Shown: positions 12,631 through 24,934, counted from the stretch's first letter. The stretch: 64,000 nt of DNA from Asterella californica (GCA_036924285.1 JAYKYS010000010.1:4340001-4404000); one strand, 5' to 3'. Translations and numbers: made by a program. The notes: generated by a model not told the origin, from the letters alone.

Positions 12631-13005
12631 ATCATCATGAGATTAATTATCTCAGAGAAATCCGCCAATGTTTGTCATCACAGGCTGTGCATCCGAGTGA
12701 CCTGGAGATGGTCTAAATTAACAGCAAAGGCTTCCTACCACTTGGCTCTGGCAAGTGTCTCGCTGCCAGGGCCTAAGCGAGAAAAACATGACAATATTGA
12801 CCGCAAAGACTTTCTTTCGACCACTAGGCAGCTGGCAAGTGTCTAATCGAGAAAAACGTGACCACAGCTATCAAAGTGATTACTATCCCAGAAAATCGCA
12901 CTTAGATTACAGCCTCAGAGTGTGTAACAATAAGTGGTTCATCATGAGATGAAACATCTCAGAGAAATCCGCTAATGTTGGTCATCACAGACAGTACGCC
13001 CCGAG
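12631..13005. repeat. Short dispersed duplications around 12.6-13.0 kb
   Basis: A block with atcatgaga and atctcagagaaatccgc followed by gtcatcacag occurs near 12634-12690 and again near 12940-12995. A second motif, ctggcaagtgtct followed by cgagaaaaac, occurs near 12746-12790 and 12830-12858. The segment seems to have grown by local duplication. Whether it belongs to the 3' side of the minus-strand gene remnant at 13649-14510 cannot be decided. Confidence 0.55.
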
Positions 13006-13648
13006 TGAGTAGCTGAACGGACAAGCGTACGCTTTATTCTTCCCATTCCCGCGATGCTGGAATACTAGGATTTTGCATCCACGTGCTTTCTCTCTAAGAA
13101 AACTCGGCGTCTATTCCCCACAAGAACAGACCACACCAGGCTAGCTGGAAGGAAGATTCTGTGAGGGAGAGAAAATTCAACTCACTATAACTCTCGTTCC
13201 GAATACTATAGTTATCACTTCTCAGGCCAATAGGGGCCGCCCTCCAGAGGTACGATGAGCCATTACTACCAGTCTTTAAAGCGGTTCACTCTCGGGGGAC
13301 AACAGTGGGAAGTTGCTCAGGTCAGCGGGTGTATAATCATGCAGAAAAAATCGAGCACAGGCTACTACCCCTGTGGATTTTGCTGCGATAATTTCTGTTG
13401 AGCTTGATTAGTTCTTAGTCATCACCGCAACTTCCCGACCTCACTACCCAACCGTCACGCACGCAGGATGGACCAAGGCACTACGTTGCAGTTTCAACTG
13501 TGTGGTTCCAGGACGGACCAACATTTTCCTGCCTATGTATCCAAACATCGTGCATTTCGATCACACTACAACATGATATAAGTTCGATTGAGTTCGAGAG
13601 ATTACCCATTGCTTGGCTCGCCGTTCAACCGAAGCCACGCCATCTCAC

Positions 13649-14510
13649 CTCCACGCATTTATACCGTACTTGTACTTGCTCCAGATTTTCGTATCTATAC
13701 GCCACAGCAGTAACAAAGCATCCGTAAATCCAACAACTTCAAGCGATCACTCCTACGGACACTCTACCTTAGTCAAAAGAAAATCACACGTCGAGAAATT
13801 GAAATTGAAACGTCCTTCTGCATCTAATTCCCACCGTACTTTTACACAATTACCATAGGCTGCTTTTTATCTCGACAGGAAACAAACTTACAACGAATAC
13901 GCACCTGATATTCTGACGTTGCAGTCGACTCTGAGTCTGAAATGCGTTTTTCCAGGCATTTCGGTCGTACGTCTACTGCTCGGGAGTGGCTCTAGTCCAG
14001 ATCTCGACATATCGATCGCAATTTAGGGTTTCCCTGCACGAACCCGTCCGTATTCCTTCGCAAGCATTGGCCAGTTCTGAAGATGGACATGACACCACTA
14101 TATTAGTGAAAAGGGAAATGAGTTCAGGAGGGAACAGAAGGGAAGCTCAAGCCTCTCGTTACCTTCTAAGGTTGCTTATAGCTGCTCCTGCTGAGGACTC
14201 TGATGGAGATGGAAATGGCTAAGGAAGAGATTCCACGAAAGCATTTCATTCAAATCGCAGGAAATGTTAGTTATATGTACCCCGAAAATCTAACCGTGGG
14301 GAGGTCCGCAAGGAAGCCAGCAAGCCTCTTAGTATTATTTCTCATCTCCTCCTCGATAAGCTTCTCCACTTCGTGCTTCAGCTGCGGACTAGCGTAATCA
14401 TGGTCGATGTCGCGTAGAGCGTCCACCAGATTATCCATAACTCCATTCCGCCATCGTCCTCCGCGAGGCAGCGGAGGCGCTTCCGACATCGAAACATCTA
14501 AGCTTCCCAT
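13649..14510 (-). pseudogene. BCAS2/SPF27 (plant MOS4) splicing-factor gene remnant
   Basis: Known: BCAS2/SPF27 is a core subunit of the Prp19 (NTC) spliceosome complex; plant MOS4 is its orthologue. Seen on the minus strand: exon 1 (14510-14281), starting MGSLDVSMSEA, holds the family signature ALRDIDHDYASPQLKHEVEK then LIEEEMR and FLADLP, ending at donor gg|gtacat. Exon 2 (14076-13905), after cttcag, reads NWPMLAKEYGRVRAGKP, a TAA stop, then AIDMSRSGLEPLP. Exon 3 (13694-13649) reads KYKYGINAWR and joins exon 2 in matching phase. A possible exon 4 (about 13415-13367) reads QQKLSQQN. Defects: the TAA inside exon 2, and no canonical splice joining exons 1 and 2 while keeping the conserved residues. 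Inference: a recently decayed gene, or a very diverged active copy. Confidence 0.8.
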
Positions 14511-14863
14511 GCTACACCTATTTCGAGGAAAGAGCACCAGTAGCTCCAGTCTTTACTGTTCCGGGAAACGTCTCCACGAGGATCTCCGCTTCAAGGGTTA
14601 TCGGACGAGACCAACCATCTCCCTGCCGCCCATAGAAGATTGAACCGCAAAGCAACTGGATTTTGCATCCGCACAGAATGCTCTTCAAATGACTGAGCGA
14701 GTACATTGCTGGTGCGGAGTCGAAAGGTGAGCGCGCCTTGCTTCTACAGACTTCTAGAGCTTCATGGCTCGACGATCAAGGCGTGTTTCCCTGCATTGCG
14801 ACCGGGAACGAGCTAGTTATTCCTTTCAGACAAGGGGACGTCCAGGACTCATGGTAACGTTTA

Positions 14864-15099
14864 GGGCATCTCCACCCGAACACTGGAAATGGCCCGGGAA
14901 GTACCAGTTCCCAGTCTCCTCAAAACTTGACATGGTATTCAAGTTTAGCGTGGACGTTTACCGGGACGGGACTCAAGACAAATTTACAGTGAAAACCTGC
15001 CATTTACTGTCTTTTCTCACCCATCACGCCAAGAAGGCGACTGGTTACCGGGACTGTTTACAGTGCAGAGACATTTACAGTGCTCCGGTGGAGATGCCC
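14864..15099. mobile_element. PIF/Harbinger-type MITE
   Basis: A 236-bp element with terminal inverted repeats starting GGGCATCTCCACC at both ends; similarity runs on through CGAACACTG on the left and CGGAGCACTG on the right when reversed. Each end is flanked by TTA (14861-14863 and 15100-15102), the 3-bp target duplication typical of PIF/Harbinger (Tourist-like) elements. It has no transposase. A 123-codon plus-strand frame spanning it is fortuitous. Confidence 0.85.
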
Positions 15100-15102
15100 T
15101 TA

Positions 15103-15487
15103 GGGTTTAGTTCTGTTGAGAATAGTTTGACCTAAAATCATGGAGATAAAGTAGTGAGCACCAATCGATCAACGTCACAAAATGACCGGCTACTCAAAAC
15201 CTTCAAAACGGGACGAAGATGGTCTCAAATGACCATCGGACGGCTACAGGAGGGGGATAACTACTTGGTCATACCTCCGAGAACTAACTTTTCTTGTTCA
15301 TGCAAATGACCTTTTGAAGTTATCTTGGTAACACCGTAGGGCGCTCTCTCTATCGCGAGTCCAAAGTGGAATTCGATGTGAAATCCTTCATATTTATAGG
15401 ACTATCTCGAATAACAAGTTGAGGTAATTAAAAAATTAAAATTAATTTTGAAAATATCAAAACTCATAAATGATCATATTCGGTGAT
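15103..15487. other. Unassigned spacer before the chromovirus
   Basis: No gene seen. The end is AT-rich (about 15420-15480) and supplies the GTGAT target site (15483-15487) of the family C element. Confidence 0.5.
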
Positions 15488-16618
15488 TGTCGCGACCTTC
15501 AATCTCAAGATCGGACGCAGACGCGAACAACAGAACTCTAGCGGACTTGCGTTAGGTTGTGAACGCTGCGAGTAAGACTTAACGGCTTGACCGGGAAGTC
15601 GAGATCAGATGAACTCTAAGTGATTCTCTGAACCAAGATTGGAACCTTAGGTTAAGACATAAAGACCTACTCCAAGAAGATCTCATACGAACACTGACCT
15701 AAGGGGACGAATTTGGGCTGAAACATGAGTCTAAGACATAGGTCTGAGACGTGGGTCCGAGACGCAGACGGACCGTGGTTCGGATGCTGGTCCGAATCAC
15801 AGGGTTCGAGTCTAGGTCTGGACCACAGGTTTCCGAAAAATGACTAAGTGTTGGCGCTCCAGTGACGTTTTAAGTCGTGGATGGAGCTCCACGTAAGATC
15901 TCGAAACGAGTGAGGTATCATTGCAAAGCTCTCGCCGAGACCTTTCCAATGATATGTAGCACTCCTCGATATGACGTCCGAGCTGAGAATTATGGACGAA
16001 TCACGATCGAGTTGTGATATAATTTTCAGAGAACAAAGAGGAGGGCGGGGCTGCCGATCCTCAGAAGTATATATGAGAGGGGCTCGATGCTTGGGTGGGC
16101 CAGGACGAGTCACTCGACCTCAGGGTTCGACGGACGGACTATGGAGACATGAGGTGATGATTGGGCCGGTTCCAAGGCACGTTCCGGTCTAGACTTGGAC
16201 GTCTGGACTTAGGAACGATGTAAGGGCTGGAGTAAGACTAAGGAACGAGTCGACGAATTAGACCACTCTTCGAGAACCTGGATCCAGATGGACATTACGG
16301 ACGGTTGGACCGCTAGGTGTGCTGGAGATACCGTTTAGAACCCTGGACTTTATCAGAAGTTCGTCCCAAGTCATCTTATGACTTGCTCATGTTCGGGACT
16401 GACCTAGGAGGGTCTAGGTCGGATCTTAGGGAATGCTGAGCTTGATGATTAGAGAGACGATCCGGCTCCGATCCGGCTCCGATCCGGATCAAACAAAGTT
16501 AAGGTAAGTGGTGCATGGACGCTAACTTGTGATTGTGGTTTGCAGGTTAACGGTGTAAATTTCGTGACCTACTGAGCAAGAGCTTTCGCTGGCGCAACAA
16601 GACGATAGGTGCGCGAAA
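15488..16618 (+). mobile_element. 5' LTR of family C chromovirus
   Basis: Starts TGTCGCGACC and ends GCGCGAAAA just before the primer site; TGTCGCG/CGCGAAA forms the imperfect terminal inverted repeat. It matches 21913-23062 throughout. A TATA-like tatatatgag near 16068 is also present near 22526 in the other LTR. A short array of gatccggctcc lies near 16460-16490. Confidence 0.9.
16068..16077 (+). promoter_or_regulatory. TATA box in family C LTR
   Basis: TATATATGAG follows a GC-rich block (gagggcggggctgcc) and has an equivalent at about 22526 in the 3' LTR. Likely core promoter of the element. Confidence 0.5.
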
Positions 16619-16620
16619 AG

Positions 16621-16642
16621 TGATATCAGAGTCGATGCTTCG
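16621..16642 (+). other. Primer-binding site, tRNA-iMet type
   Basis: TGATATCAGAGTC directly follows the 5' LTR. It differs by single changes from the usual plant initiator-Met primer site start TGGTATCAGAGC. Inference: a G-to-A change occurred after insertion. Confidence 0.75.
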
Positions 16643-16739
16643 ATGAGCGAGAACTTGAGATTGTGGCTAAAGGCTGGACGCTTGAGGAGAGACGCGAGTC
16701 ACGAAGCGGATCAACGTTTCCAGGTGAACACTTGGAGCG

Positions 16740-17815
16740 ATGGCCGACGTAAGACAAAGTTCCAAGAGGAAGACCAAGAGACGACCGACGGCTGACACCG
16801 GGACCAGATCGACTCGAACTAGCCCCGAGGTACAGTCAAAGGACGATAATCGACAACCTTCGCCCCAACGTCAAAGGAGTCCAGTACCAGCTGCGGCACC
16901 GCTGCAGCAAGATGGAGGCTTGCCAACGGTGCTCAACGATTCAAGCGCGGGAAGTCAAGAAGCCTTGTATGCGGAACTCATCAAGATGATGAAGATCATG
17001 CAGGAGGGTATGGTCTCCAGGGACAAACGTATCGCTGAACTTGAGACAGGCCAAGGGAGTTCCTCGTCTACCAGAAAGGTTTGTAAGATGAATTTGCCGA
17101 CTCCATTTTCAGGTATAAGACGGGCTCGCAAGGTTATGGATTTCTTAACTGAGCTAGACCTATACTTTGAAGCGCAACAGGCTCAAGAGTCAGACAAGGT
17201 GAGAGCGGCGATTATGTTCCTGAAGGATCATGCACTTCTCTGGTGGAGTACATACCGAGACGAGCACGCCTTGACCGTCTCGGCGCTTGGTTGAAAAGAG
17301 TTCAAGGAGTTGCTCGCAAGACAATTCACTCGGAATATCAAAGGATTCTGGATGGTGTTGAGTTAGTTCGGCTGAAGCATATAGGGATCTTAAGTGCTTA
17401 TGTGCACGAGTTCATGTGCTAAGCTGGATTTGTTCTCCAAGTGGACTGAGGAGACCCAAATATATATATTTATCGTGAGACTTAAGTCAAGCTCGGAGAA
17501 GGCTCTCTTCCGGATGCCGGAGTTACCTGCGACAAGTGTCGAACTTTTGAAGCTAACGGAGCGAATTGAGGAGGACGAAGTCCAACAACAGAAACCTTTT
17601 GAACCACGCAGCACGGACAAGTTCCAGAAGAAGAACAAGGACTTCAAGCGACAGTGGGATGGGGGTGAGAAAGATCGAAAGGATTCTTCTGTCCCGGCAG
17701 CAAAGCGGCAGCAAATAGGAACAAAACCTAGGGGCAAACACCTCAGAAGGACAATGGTGCTAAGTTTACTTGCTACAAATGTGACGAGGCGTGTCAATTA
17801 TCGCTAAGGGGTGCA
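16740..17815 (+). pseudogene. Chromovirus gag (family C), frameshifted
   Basis: Translation starts at ATG 16740. A basic, Ser/Pro-rich N-terminus (RQSSKRKTKRR) is followed by the retrotransposon Gag fold (FLTELDLYFEAQQAQ and ALLWWSTYRDEH) up to a TGA after residue 184. Reading resumes with EFKELLARQF, then in another frame LDGVELVRLKH, and from 17394 with AYVH and ELLKLTERI. The zinc knuckle begins CYKC at about 17770 but a frame change separates it from its last half (AKGC near 17800), and the zinc-binding His is not seen. Gag would form the particle that packages element RNA; this copy cannot make it. Confidence 0.85.
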
Positions 17816-20800
17816 CGAAACCTAAGATTAGTAACTGTAGCATGAATGCATTTGTTGCAAAGGACTTGTTGGAGGGCCAGATGACTGTGACTTTGAGAAC
17901 CACGAAGAAGACGCCGAGACTGATGTTTCTACAAGTCAAAGTTGTTATTCGTGATGTTACTTTTCTTGTGGACATAGGAGCGACTCACTCCTTCATAAGT
18001 CCCAAGTTGGTGAAGAAGTTGGACTTGTCGACCTCCAAGGCAGACAAGCCTATTCAAGTGCGCTTTGTCAAAGACAAGACGTACCAAACTTCTGAAGTGA
18101 CCTTGGACGTACGATTTGCTTGTGAGAAGTTGGAGTTCACAGAGAACTTCACGGTGTGCGAGATGGATGATATCCATGCAATTTTGGAGAACACTTTCTT
18201 GGACAGGTTTGAAATGAAACTTAGACGGAAACCTTTAAGGTTGAACGTTAGAGTTAAAGGATGAAAGCTGGGAGTGAGGCTGATCCGAAAGACGTGGAAA
18301 ATTGATGACTTTGTAATGAATTTGATCAAGGGCAAACAGATGGACTTCAACGACGGAGTCATATTTTTGATGCGGGTTGCAGATTTGATGGCGGGTGGCA
18401 GACAAGAGGAAACATCAAGAGACGTGACTAAACTTCCGATGGTGCTTCGGGAAGTGATTAAGGAGTTTGAGGATGTCTTGACGGATGAGCTACCTGTTGA
18501 GTTACCTCCAAGGCGGATGGTGGATCACAAGATCGAGGTCTTGCCAGGATCAGAACCACCTTCTAAAGCCCCTTATCGACTCAATCATGTGAAACTCCTT
18601 GAGTTGAAAAGAAACTCGGCGAGCTATTAGAGCGAGGATATATCCAACCCAACAAGTCATCTTATGGAGCCCCAGTCCTTTTTGCAAAGAAAAAGGATGG
18701 GAAGTTACGACTCTGCGTAGATTATCGTGCACTCAGTAAGATGACGATGAAGAACAATTATCCTTTGCTAAGGATAGACGACCTCATTGATAGGCTAACG
18801 AGCGCAAAGTAATTCAGCAGGATAGACTTGAAGTCAGGATATTACCAGATCCGGTTAGCTGATCTAGATGTTGAGAAGACCGCTTGTCGAACCAGATACA
18901 GATCGTTTGAATTCATGGTGATGCGATTTGGACTCTACAACGCTCCTCGACGTTCACTACATTGATGAACACAATTTCTCGTGAGGAGATGGACGAGTTT
19001 GTCATCGTCTACATCGACGACATCTTGATCTACTCCAAAACCTTGGAGTCGCACGCGGAGCAGCTAAGGATGGTGTTAACGAAGCTGCGGGAGCACAAGC
19101 TGTTTGCCAACGTCGACAAGAGTGAGTTTGACTTAGAACGCATTAACTTCTTGAGACATGTCATTAGTGCAGAAGGAGTCGGTCCGGATATGTAGAAGGT
19201 GGACGCGATTGTGACTTGGAAGCCTCCGACTACAATGAAGAGGATGCGGTGATTCTTAGGATTGACGCAGTTTTACCGAAAGTATGTGAAGAGGTTTTCA
19301 AAGATCGCGAGGCCGCTGACGGACAGGACGGGCAAAGACGCACAGATAAGTTGGACCAAGGAGGTGGATGATGCGTTTCAAACGATCAAATCGATTCTGT
19401 AAAAAGCACCAATTTTGAAGCTACCGAAGTTCGACAAACCATTCAAGGTGCACACAGACGCGAGCGACTATTCGGTTGGCAGAGTGTTGGTGCAGGATGA
19501 AAACTTGGGACTTCACAAAACTCAAGTGTATACTGATAATATTTCACTCAAGTACTTTGAGACACAAGATCGGATGACGCTAAAGCAACTGCGGTGGTAT
19601 GATACATTGGCGCTCATGAATGTGGAATTAATCCACAAAGCGAGAAAGGACAACGTGATTCCTGACGCCTTGAGTCGCAAGGAGAAATATCTTTCATCGT
19701 CAACGCAGATTTTGCGAGCTATGTATCATAAGGAGTCAGACTTGGAGAGACGAATACGTGAAGGTTACATGGACGATGATCAAGCGAATGAGTACCTGGA
19801 ACAGCTCAAGCGAGGAGTGAAGTTGCAGAACGTGCAGTTGAGACACGGCTTACTCATGTTCAAGCAAAGTCAAGTTTATGTAGGACAAGGAAAACTTATG
19901 ACTAAGTTGCTCAAAGAATGTCATGATGCACTCTTATCAGGTCATAAAGGAGAGAAGTCCACTTTAGCAGTGGTAGCTAAAAAGTTTTATTGACCCCACA
20001 TGAAGGACGATATCGCTCACTTTGTGAAAACATGCGTAACCTGTCAGACGAACCGCGTTTTTTATGAGAAGAAATAGGGGTTGCTTCATCCTTTGTCAAT
20101 TCCAGCCAGACCTTGGGAAGCATTAGCATGGACTTCATCACCTCTCTGGCTGACTCAAACGGATACAATGCAATCTTTGTAATAGTTGACCGGTTTAGCA
20201 AACTAGCGAAGTTTGCACCGACCTTGGATACTACAACAGCATTCACGACTTCTCGGTTGTTCCTAGATACTTGGTGGCGTTCACATGGGTTGCCCCGGAG
20301 TATTATTTCAGACCGAGACTCTAAGTTCACAAGTGCTTTTTGGAAACACTTGTTTCAAAAGTTGAGGACTAAGTTAAAATTCAATATCGCTTTTCATCCT
20401 GAAACGGATGGACAAACGGAACGAGTTAACTCGGTTCTGAACCAATACTTGAGGAATTATGTGAGCGCGGACCAAAGTGATTGGACGGAGTGGCTCAGTC
20501 TTGCGGAGTATTGCTATAATTCCACGAAGCATTCAGTGACCAGCGAATCACCTTTCTTGTTGGCTTACGAACGTGAGCCAGAAGGGCCTCTTGACTTGAC
20601 TCTTGCAGGGAGTTCTACATCGGCACGACCAGGAACACGACAAACATCAGAAGAGTTGGTGGTAGAAATGCAGCGGCGCGAGGAGCAAGTGAAGAAGAAC
20701 CTCGAGAAGACGCAACAATGTTACAGAAAACAAATAAACAAGCATCGGCGGCAAGTGAAGCTTCAAGTGAGCGAAGAAGTATGGTTAAGTACGAAGAACT

Positions 20801-21027
20801 TCACCCTTCCGAAAGAAATATTGGTGAAGTTTTCATCAAAGTTTGTGGGACTTTTTGTCATAGTCAAGAATCCGCACGAAGATGTCTATACGTTAGACCT
20901 TCCTCGCGAGGGCAGTTGCATCCGACTTTCCATGTTCCAATTGCGGCCGGAGCGCAAACAGGTTCTCAGGCCTCAACCTGATATCGTGCAAGGCGAAGTA
21001 GAATACGAGGTAGAGACCATTTTGTGA
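17816..21027 (+). pseudogene. Chromovirus pol (family C): PR-RT-RH-IN, decayed
   Basis: Protease: DIGATHSF at about 17970. [13 protein letters not shown] (about 18460), [18 protein letters not shown] (about 18680) and active site IVYIDDILIYS (about 19005). RNase H: VHTDASDY (about 19450), but about 107 bp present in the copy at 23812-26620 is missing, so the frame jumps from VLVQDE to NLGLHKTQ. Integrase: H...H with CVTCQ (about 20040), DFITSL, ISDRDSKF (about 20295) and HPETDGQTERVNS (about 20400). Stops interrupt RT several times and occur in integrase before PHMKDD. The last open stretch is 20113-21027. The enzymes would copy and insert the element; none is intact here. Confidence 0.9.
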
Positions 21028-21177
21028 TCTCGACGCAAATCTAACTAGACGGAGTACTTGGTCAAATGGCGTGGATACCATTTGAAGGAAGCAACTTGGG
21101 TGCCAGAGGAAGAACTAACACATGCAAGCGAAATATTGGACCTCTTCAAACGGAGACAAGAACAACAAGGGCGTTAG
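21028..21177 (+). pseudogene. Chromodomain at the C-terminus of family C integrase
   Basis: In the same frame as the integrase, after TGA (about 21025) and TAG (about 21043), the sequence reads TEYLVKWRGYHLKEATWVPE, then EELTHASEILDLFKRR, then TAG at about 21176. YLVKWRGY and TWVPE are the core of the chromodomain. Known: chromovirus chromodomains steer integration toward marked chromatin such as H3K9-methylated DNA. The two stops sever it from the integrase. Confidence 0.88.
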
Positions 21178-21912
21178 CAAGATGAGGACATCTTTTTTCC
21201 AGCGAGGAGTGAAGGAACGATGAACCATACGAGTAGCAACTTGAGGCGACTTGGGCCGATGGACTTTGTAGCTTTGTCTTGTATTTTATGGAAATAAAGA
21301 TTTGTTTCTTGAAATTTGTCTAAGTGTATTGGTAGTGCATGGCTATGACTAGTTCTGATCAGATGTCTAAGATGTTGTCAAGAGGAGGAACGAAGCACAC
21401 TCAAAGGAAGCGAGCTGGTTTGGATAAGAATCTAAATCAAGACTAAGTCTTGATGTCAAGACTTATGTTTGCCGTAGCGTTGGCAAAGCAAGTATGAATT
21501 TTCATACTTGTCTTGGGGCTTGGGGTGATCTTGCTTTGCGGTTCTCTAACTGCAAAGTAAACTTAGTCGCGCGTCTAAGTCAAATCAAGTTATGATCAAA
21601 AAGTGAGTTTCGGGGGACCTCGTAAGTAGGTGTGAATACTTATAGTTAGCAAGTTAGAGTCTTAAGTAAAATGTTTAGAAATTGGCAACTAGTTTTGTTT
21701 AGGGTAAGCCAAAAATGTAAGGTTTTTTCCTAGACTAGTTGGAATTTTCTAAGTGTTCTAGCGACAACTTAAGACTCAAGCCAAGAAGGGAATTGCGGGT
21801 TAGTTACCAGAATGCAATTCTGGTGCCAAGGAGTTGGTTACCCATTTTGAACTTGGCGTTAAGTTAAAGGATCATTGTTGATGAGGACATCAACTTCCAA
21901 AGTGGGAGTGAG
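21178..21912 (+). other. 3' untranslated part of family C element with polypurine tract
   Basis: No coding frame. It contains short inverted segments (gtatgaattttcatac near 21492; agaatgcaattct near 21810). It ends with aaagtgggagtgag (21899-21912), the purine-rich primer tract before the 3' LTR. Confidence 0.6.
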
Positions 21913-23062
21913 TGTCGCGACTCTCAATCTCAAGATCAGGCGCAGACGCGAACAACAGAACCCTAGCGGACTTGCGCTAGGTTGTGAACGCTGCGAGTAG
22001 AACTTAACGGCTTGGCCGGGAAGTCGAGATCAGATGAACCCTAAGTGGTTCTGTGAACCAAGGTTGGAACCTTGGGTTAGGACATAAGGACCTACCCCAA
22101 GAGTACCACAGACGAACGCTGACTTAAGAGGACGAGTCTGGAAACGGACTGAAACATGAGTCTGAGACATAGGTCTAAGACGTGGGTCCGAGACATGAGA
22201 TCGAGACGTGGGTCCGAGACGCAGACAGACCGTGGTTCGGATGCTGGTCCGAACCACAGGGTTCGAGTCTAAGTCTGGACCATAGGTTTTCAAAAAATGG
22301 CTAACTGTTGGAGCTCCAGTGACGTTTTAGGTCGTGGATGGAGCTCCACGTAAGATCTCAAAACGAGTGAGGTATCATTGAAAAGGTTCTCAGCGAGAGC
22401 TTTCCAGTGATATGTAGCACTCCTCGATCGGACCTCCGAGCTCAGAATTATGAACGAACCACGATCGGGTTGTGGTATAATTTTCAGGGACCAAAGAGGA
22501 GGGCGGGGTCGCCGATCTCCAGAAGTATATATGAGGGGGGCTTGATGCCTGGGTGGGCCAGGACGAGTCACCCGACCCCAAGGTTCGGCGGACGGACTCT
22601 GGGGGCATGAGGTGATGGCTGGGCCGGTTCCAAGGCACGTTTCGGTCCAGACTTGGACGTCTGGACTTAGGAACGATGTAAGGGCTGGAGTAAGACTAGG
22701 GAACGAGTCGGCTTAGACCACCGTTCGGAAACTTGGACCCAGACGGACATCACGGACGGTTGGACCGCTAGGTGTGCTGGAGGCACCGTTTAGGACCTTG
22801 GACTTTATGAGAAGTCCGCCCCAAGTCATCTTGTGACTTGCTCATGTTTGGGATCGACCTAGGAGGGTCTAGGTCGGGTCTTAGGGAATGCTGAGCTTGA
22901 TGATTAGGGAGACGGTCTGGCTCCGGTCCGGACCAAACAGAGTTAAGGTAAGTGGTGCATGGACGCTAACTTGTGATTGTGGTTTGCAGGTTAGCGTTGT
23001 AAATTTCGTGACCTACTGAGCAAGAGCTTCCGCTGGTGCAACAAGGCGGTAGGTGCGCGAAA
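21913..23062 (+). mobile_element. 3' LTR of family C chromovirus
   Basis: Starts TGTCGCGACT and ends GCGCGAAA before the GTGAT duplication (23063-23067). It matches 15488-16618, with an extra internal segment near 22190-22215 repeating gagacgtgggtccgaga. This explains its slightly greater length. Confidence 0.9.
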
Positions 23063-23067
23063 GTGAT

Positions 23068-23811
23068 GCAGTTATGATTCATCTCTAAGAGTGCACTCAC
23101 ATCAAAAAAGTTTTTTGGAGAATAATGATTCCTTCTGGAGAAATATTCATCCTTTGTAAATATTGTTTGGATTACCGGTTTACATCTGTTAGAACGTTGT
23201 TATACACCAGATATAATAAGTCAGGGTGCTTCAAGAGATGATCGGCGTGAGCGCGCTTGGTGGAAGTCTTATCTTGTTTTAACAGTTACTTCCCATGTTC
23301 ACATGGTAAGAACTATGAAGATACTACCTGCACCAAGGTGCACAAACAATCCAGACCAGAACCTTCTCTAGCCCAAATCTTCGCCCTCGACCAAGATCAT
23401 GAAATATACAGTTCACGCACATATACTGACGTACAATTTGAAAAGAAACAACGAGCAATCAATCAAGAAAATCAGCGAGGATCAGAGATCAATCAGCGAT
23501 TCTTTTTAGGAAATCATGATCTGGGATCGAAGACAAAGGATTGGAGATGCTGACGCGGATGCAAATGTGTGTCTTATTCATCTTTTTCATAACTAGTCTA
23601 CTGCCCTGGGCCGTCAGCCCGCAATAACCAATCCAGTGCACTTTGGAGATTCTCGTGCATTGTATGGGTCTTCTACCATCAAGCCTAAGTCATAGTCAGT
23701 TGTAAACTCCTTCCATCTCGATAGCTTGCTTCAATTTTATTCCAGAAACATAAGGTTATTAATTCAACATGTGTTGCATATTAGAGTCTTATCCTGGTTT
23801 CATTTCCAACA
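23068..23811. other. Unassigned interval between two family C copies
   Basis: A 98-codon plus-strand frame (23257-23553) is unrecognised. On the minus strand a short open stretch near 23610-23730 reads EDPYNARESPKCTGL and may be coding debris, but no family could be named. Confidence 0.3.
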
Positions 23812-24697
23812 GCTTCGCGAAGTGATTAAGGAGTTTGAGGATGTCTTGACGGATGAGTTACCTGCTGAGTTATCCCCAAGGCGGGTGGTGGATCACAAGA
23901 TCGAAGTCTTGTCAAGATCGGAACCACCTTCCAAAGCCTCTTACCGACTCAATCAGGTGGAACTCCTTGAGTTGAAAAGACAACTCGGCGAGCTATTAGC
24001 GCGGGGATATATTCAAACCAGCAAGTCACCTTATGGAGCCCCAGTTCTTTTTGCAAAGAAGAAGGATGGGAAATTACGACTCTGCATAGATTATCGTGCA
24101 CTCAATAAGGTGACGATGAAGAATAATTATCCCTTGTCAAGGATAGACGACCTCTTTGATAGGTTAGCGGGCGCAAAGTACTTCAGCAGGATAGACTTGA
24201 AGTGAAGATATTATCAGATCCGGATAGCTGACCCGGATGTTGAGAAGACCGCTTGTCGAACCAGATACGAATCATTTGAACTCATGGTGATGTCATTTGG
24301 ACTCTGCAACGCCCCTTCGACGTTCACTACATTGATGAATACAATTTTTCGTGAGGAGATGGATGAGTTTGTCATTGTTTACATCGACGACATCTTGATC
24401 TACTCCAAAACTGTGGAGTCGTACGCGGAGCAGCTAAGAGTGGTGTTGACGAAGCTCCGGGAGCATAAGCTGTTTGCCAACAGTGATAAGAGTGAGTTTG
24501 ATTTGGAACGCATTAACTTCTTGAGACATGTCATTAGTGCAGAAGGAGTCGGCCTGGATATGCAGAAGGTGGACGCGATTGTGACTTGGGAGCCTCCGAC
24601 TACAGTGAAGGGGATGCGACGATTCTTAAGATTGGCGCAGTTCTACCGCAAGTATGTGAAGGGGTTTTCAAAGATCACGAAGCCGTTGACGGACTAG

Positions 24698-24934
<237 letters not shown>

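Larger units (their letters stand above)
15488..23062 (+). mobile_element. Full-length chromovirus (Ty3 family C)
   Basis: A 7.6-kb element bounded by LTRs at 15488-16618 and 21913-23062 and flanked on both sides by GTGAT (15483-15487 and 23063-23067), a perfect 5-bp duplication. Order inside: primer site, gag, protease, RT, RNase H, integrase, chromodomain. The order and the chromodomain identify it as a chromovirus. Stops and frameshifts in gag and pol, plus a deletion in RNase H, show it is dead. The two LTRs differ at many scattered positions, so the insertion is not recent. Confidence 0.93.

Noticed and set aside
14764..15135. 123-codon plus-strand protein
   Set aside because: Runs across the MITE and its terminal repeats; no family resemblance.
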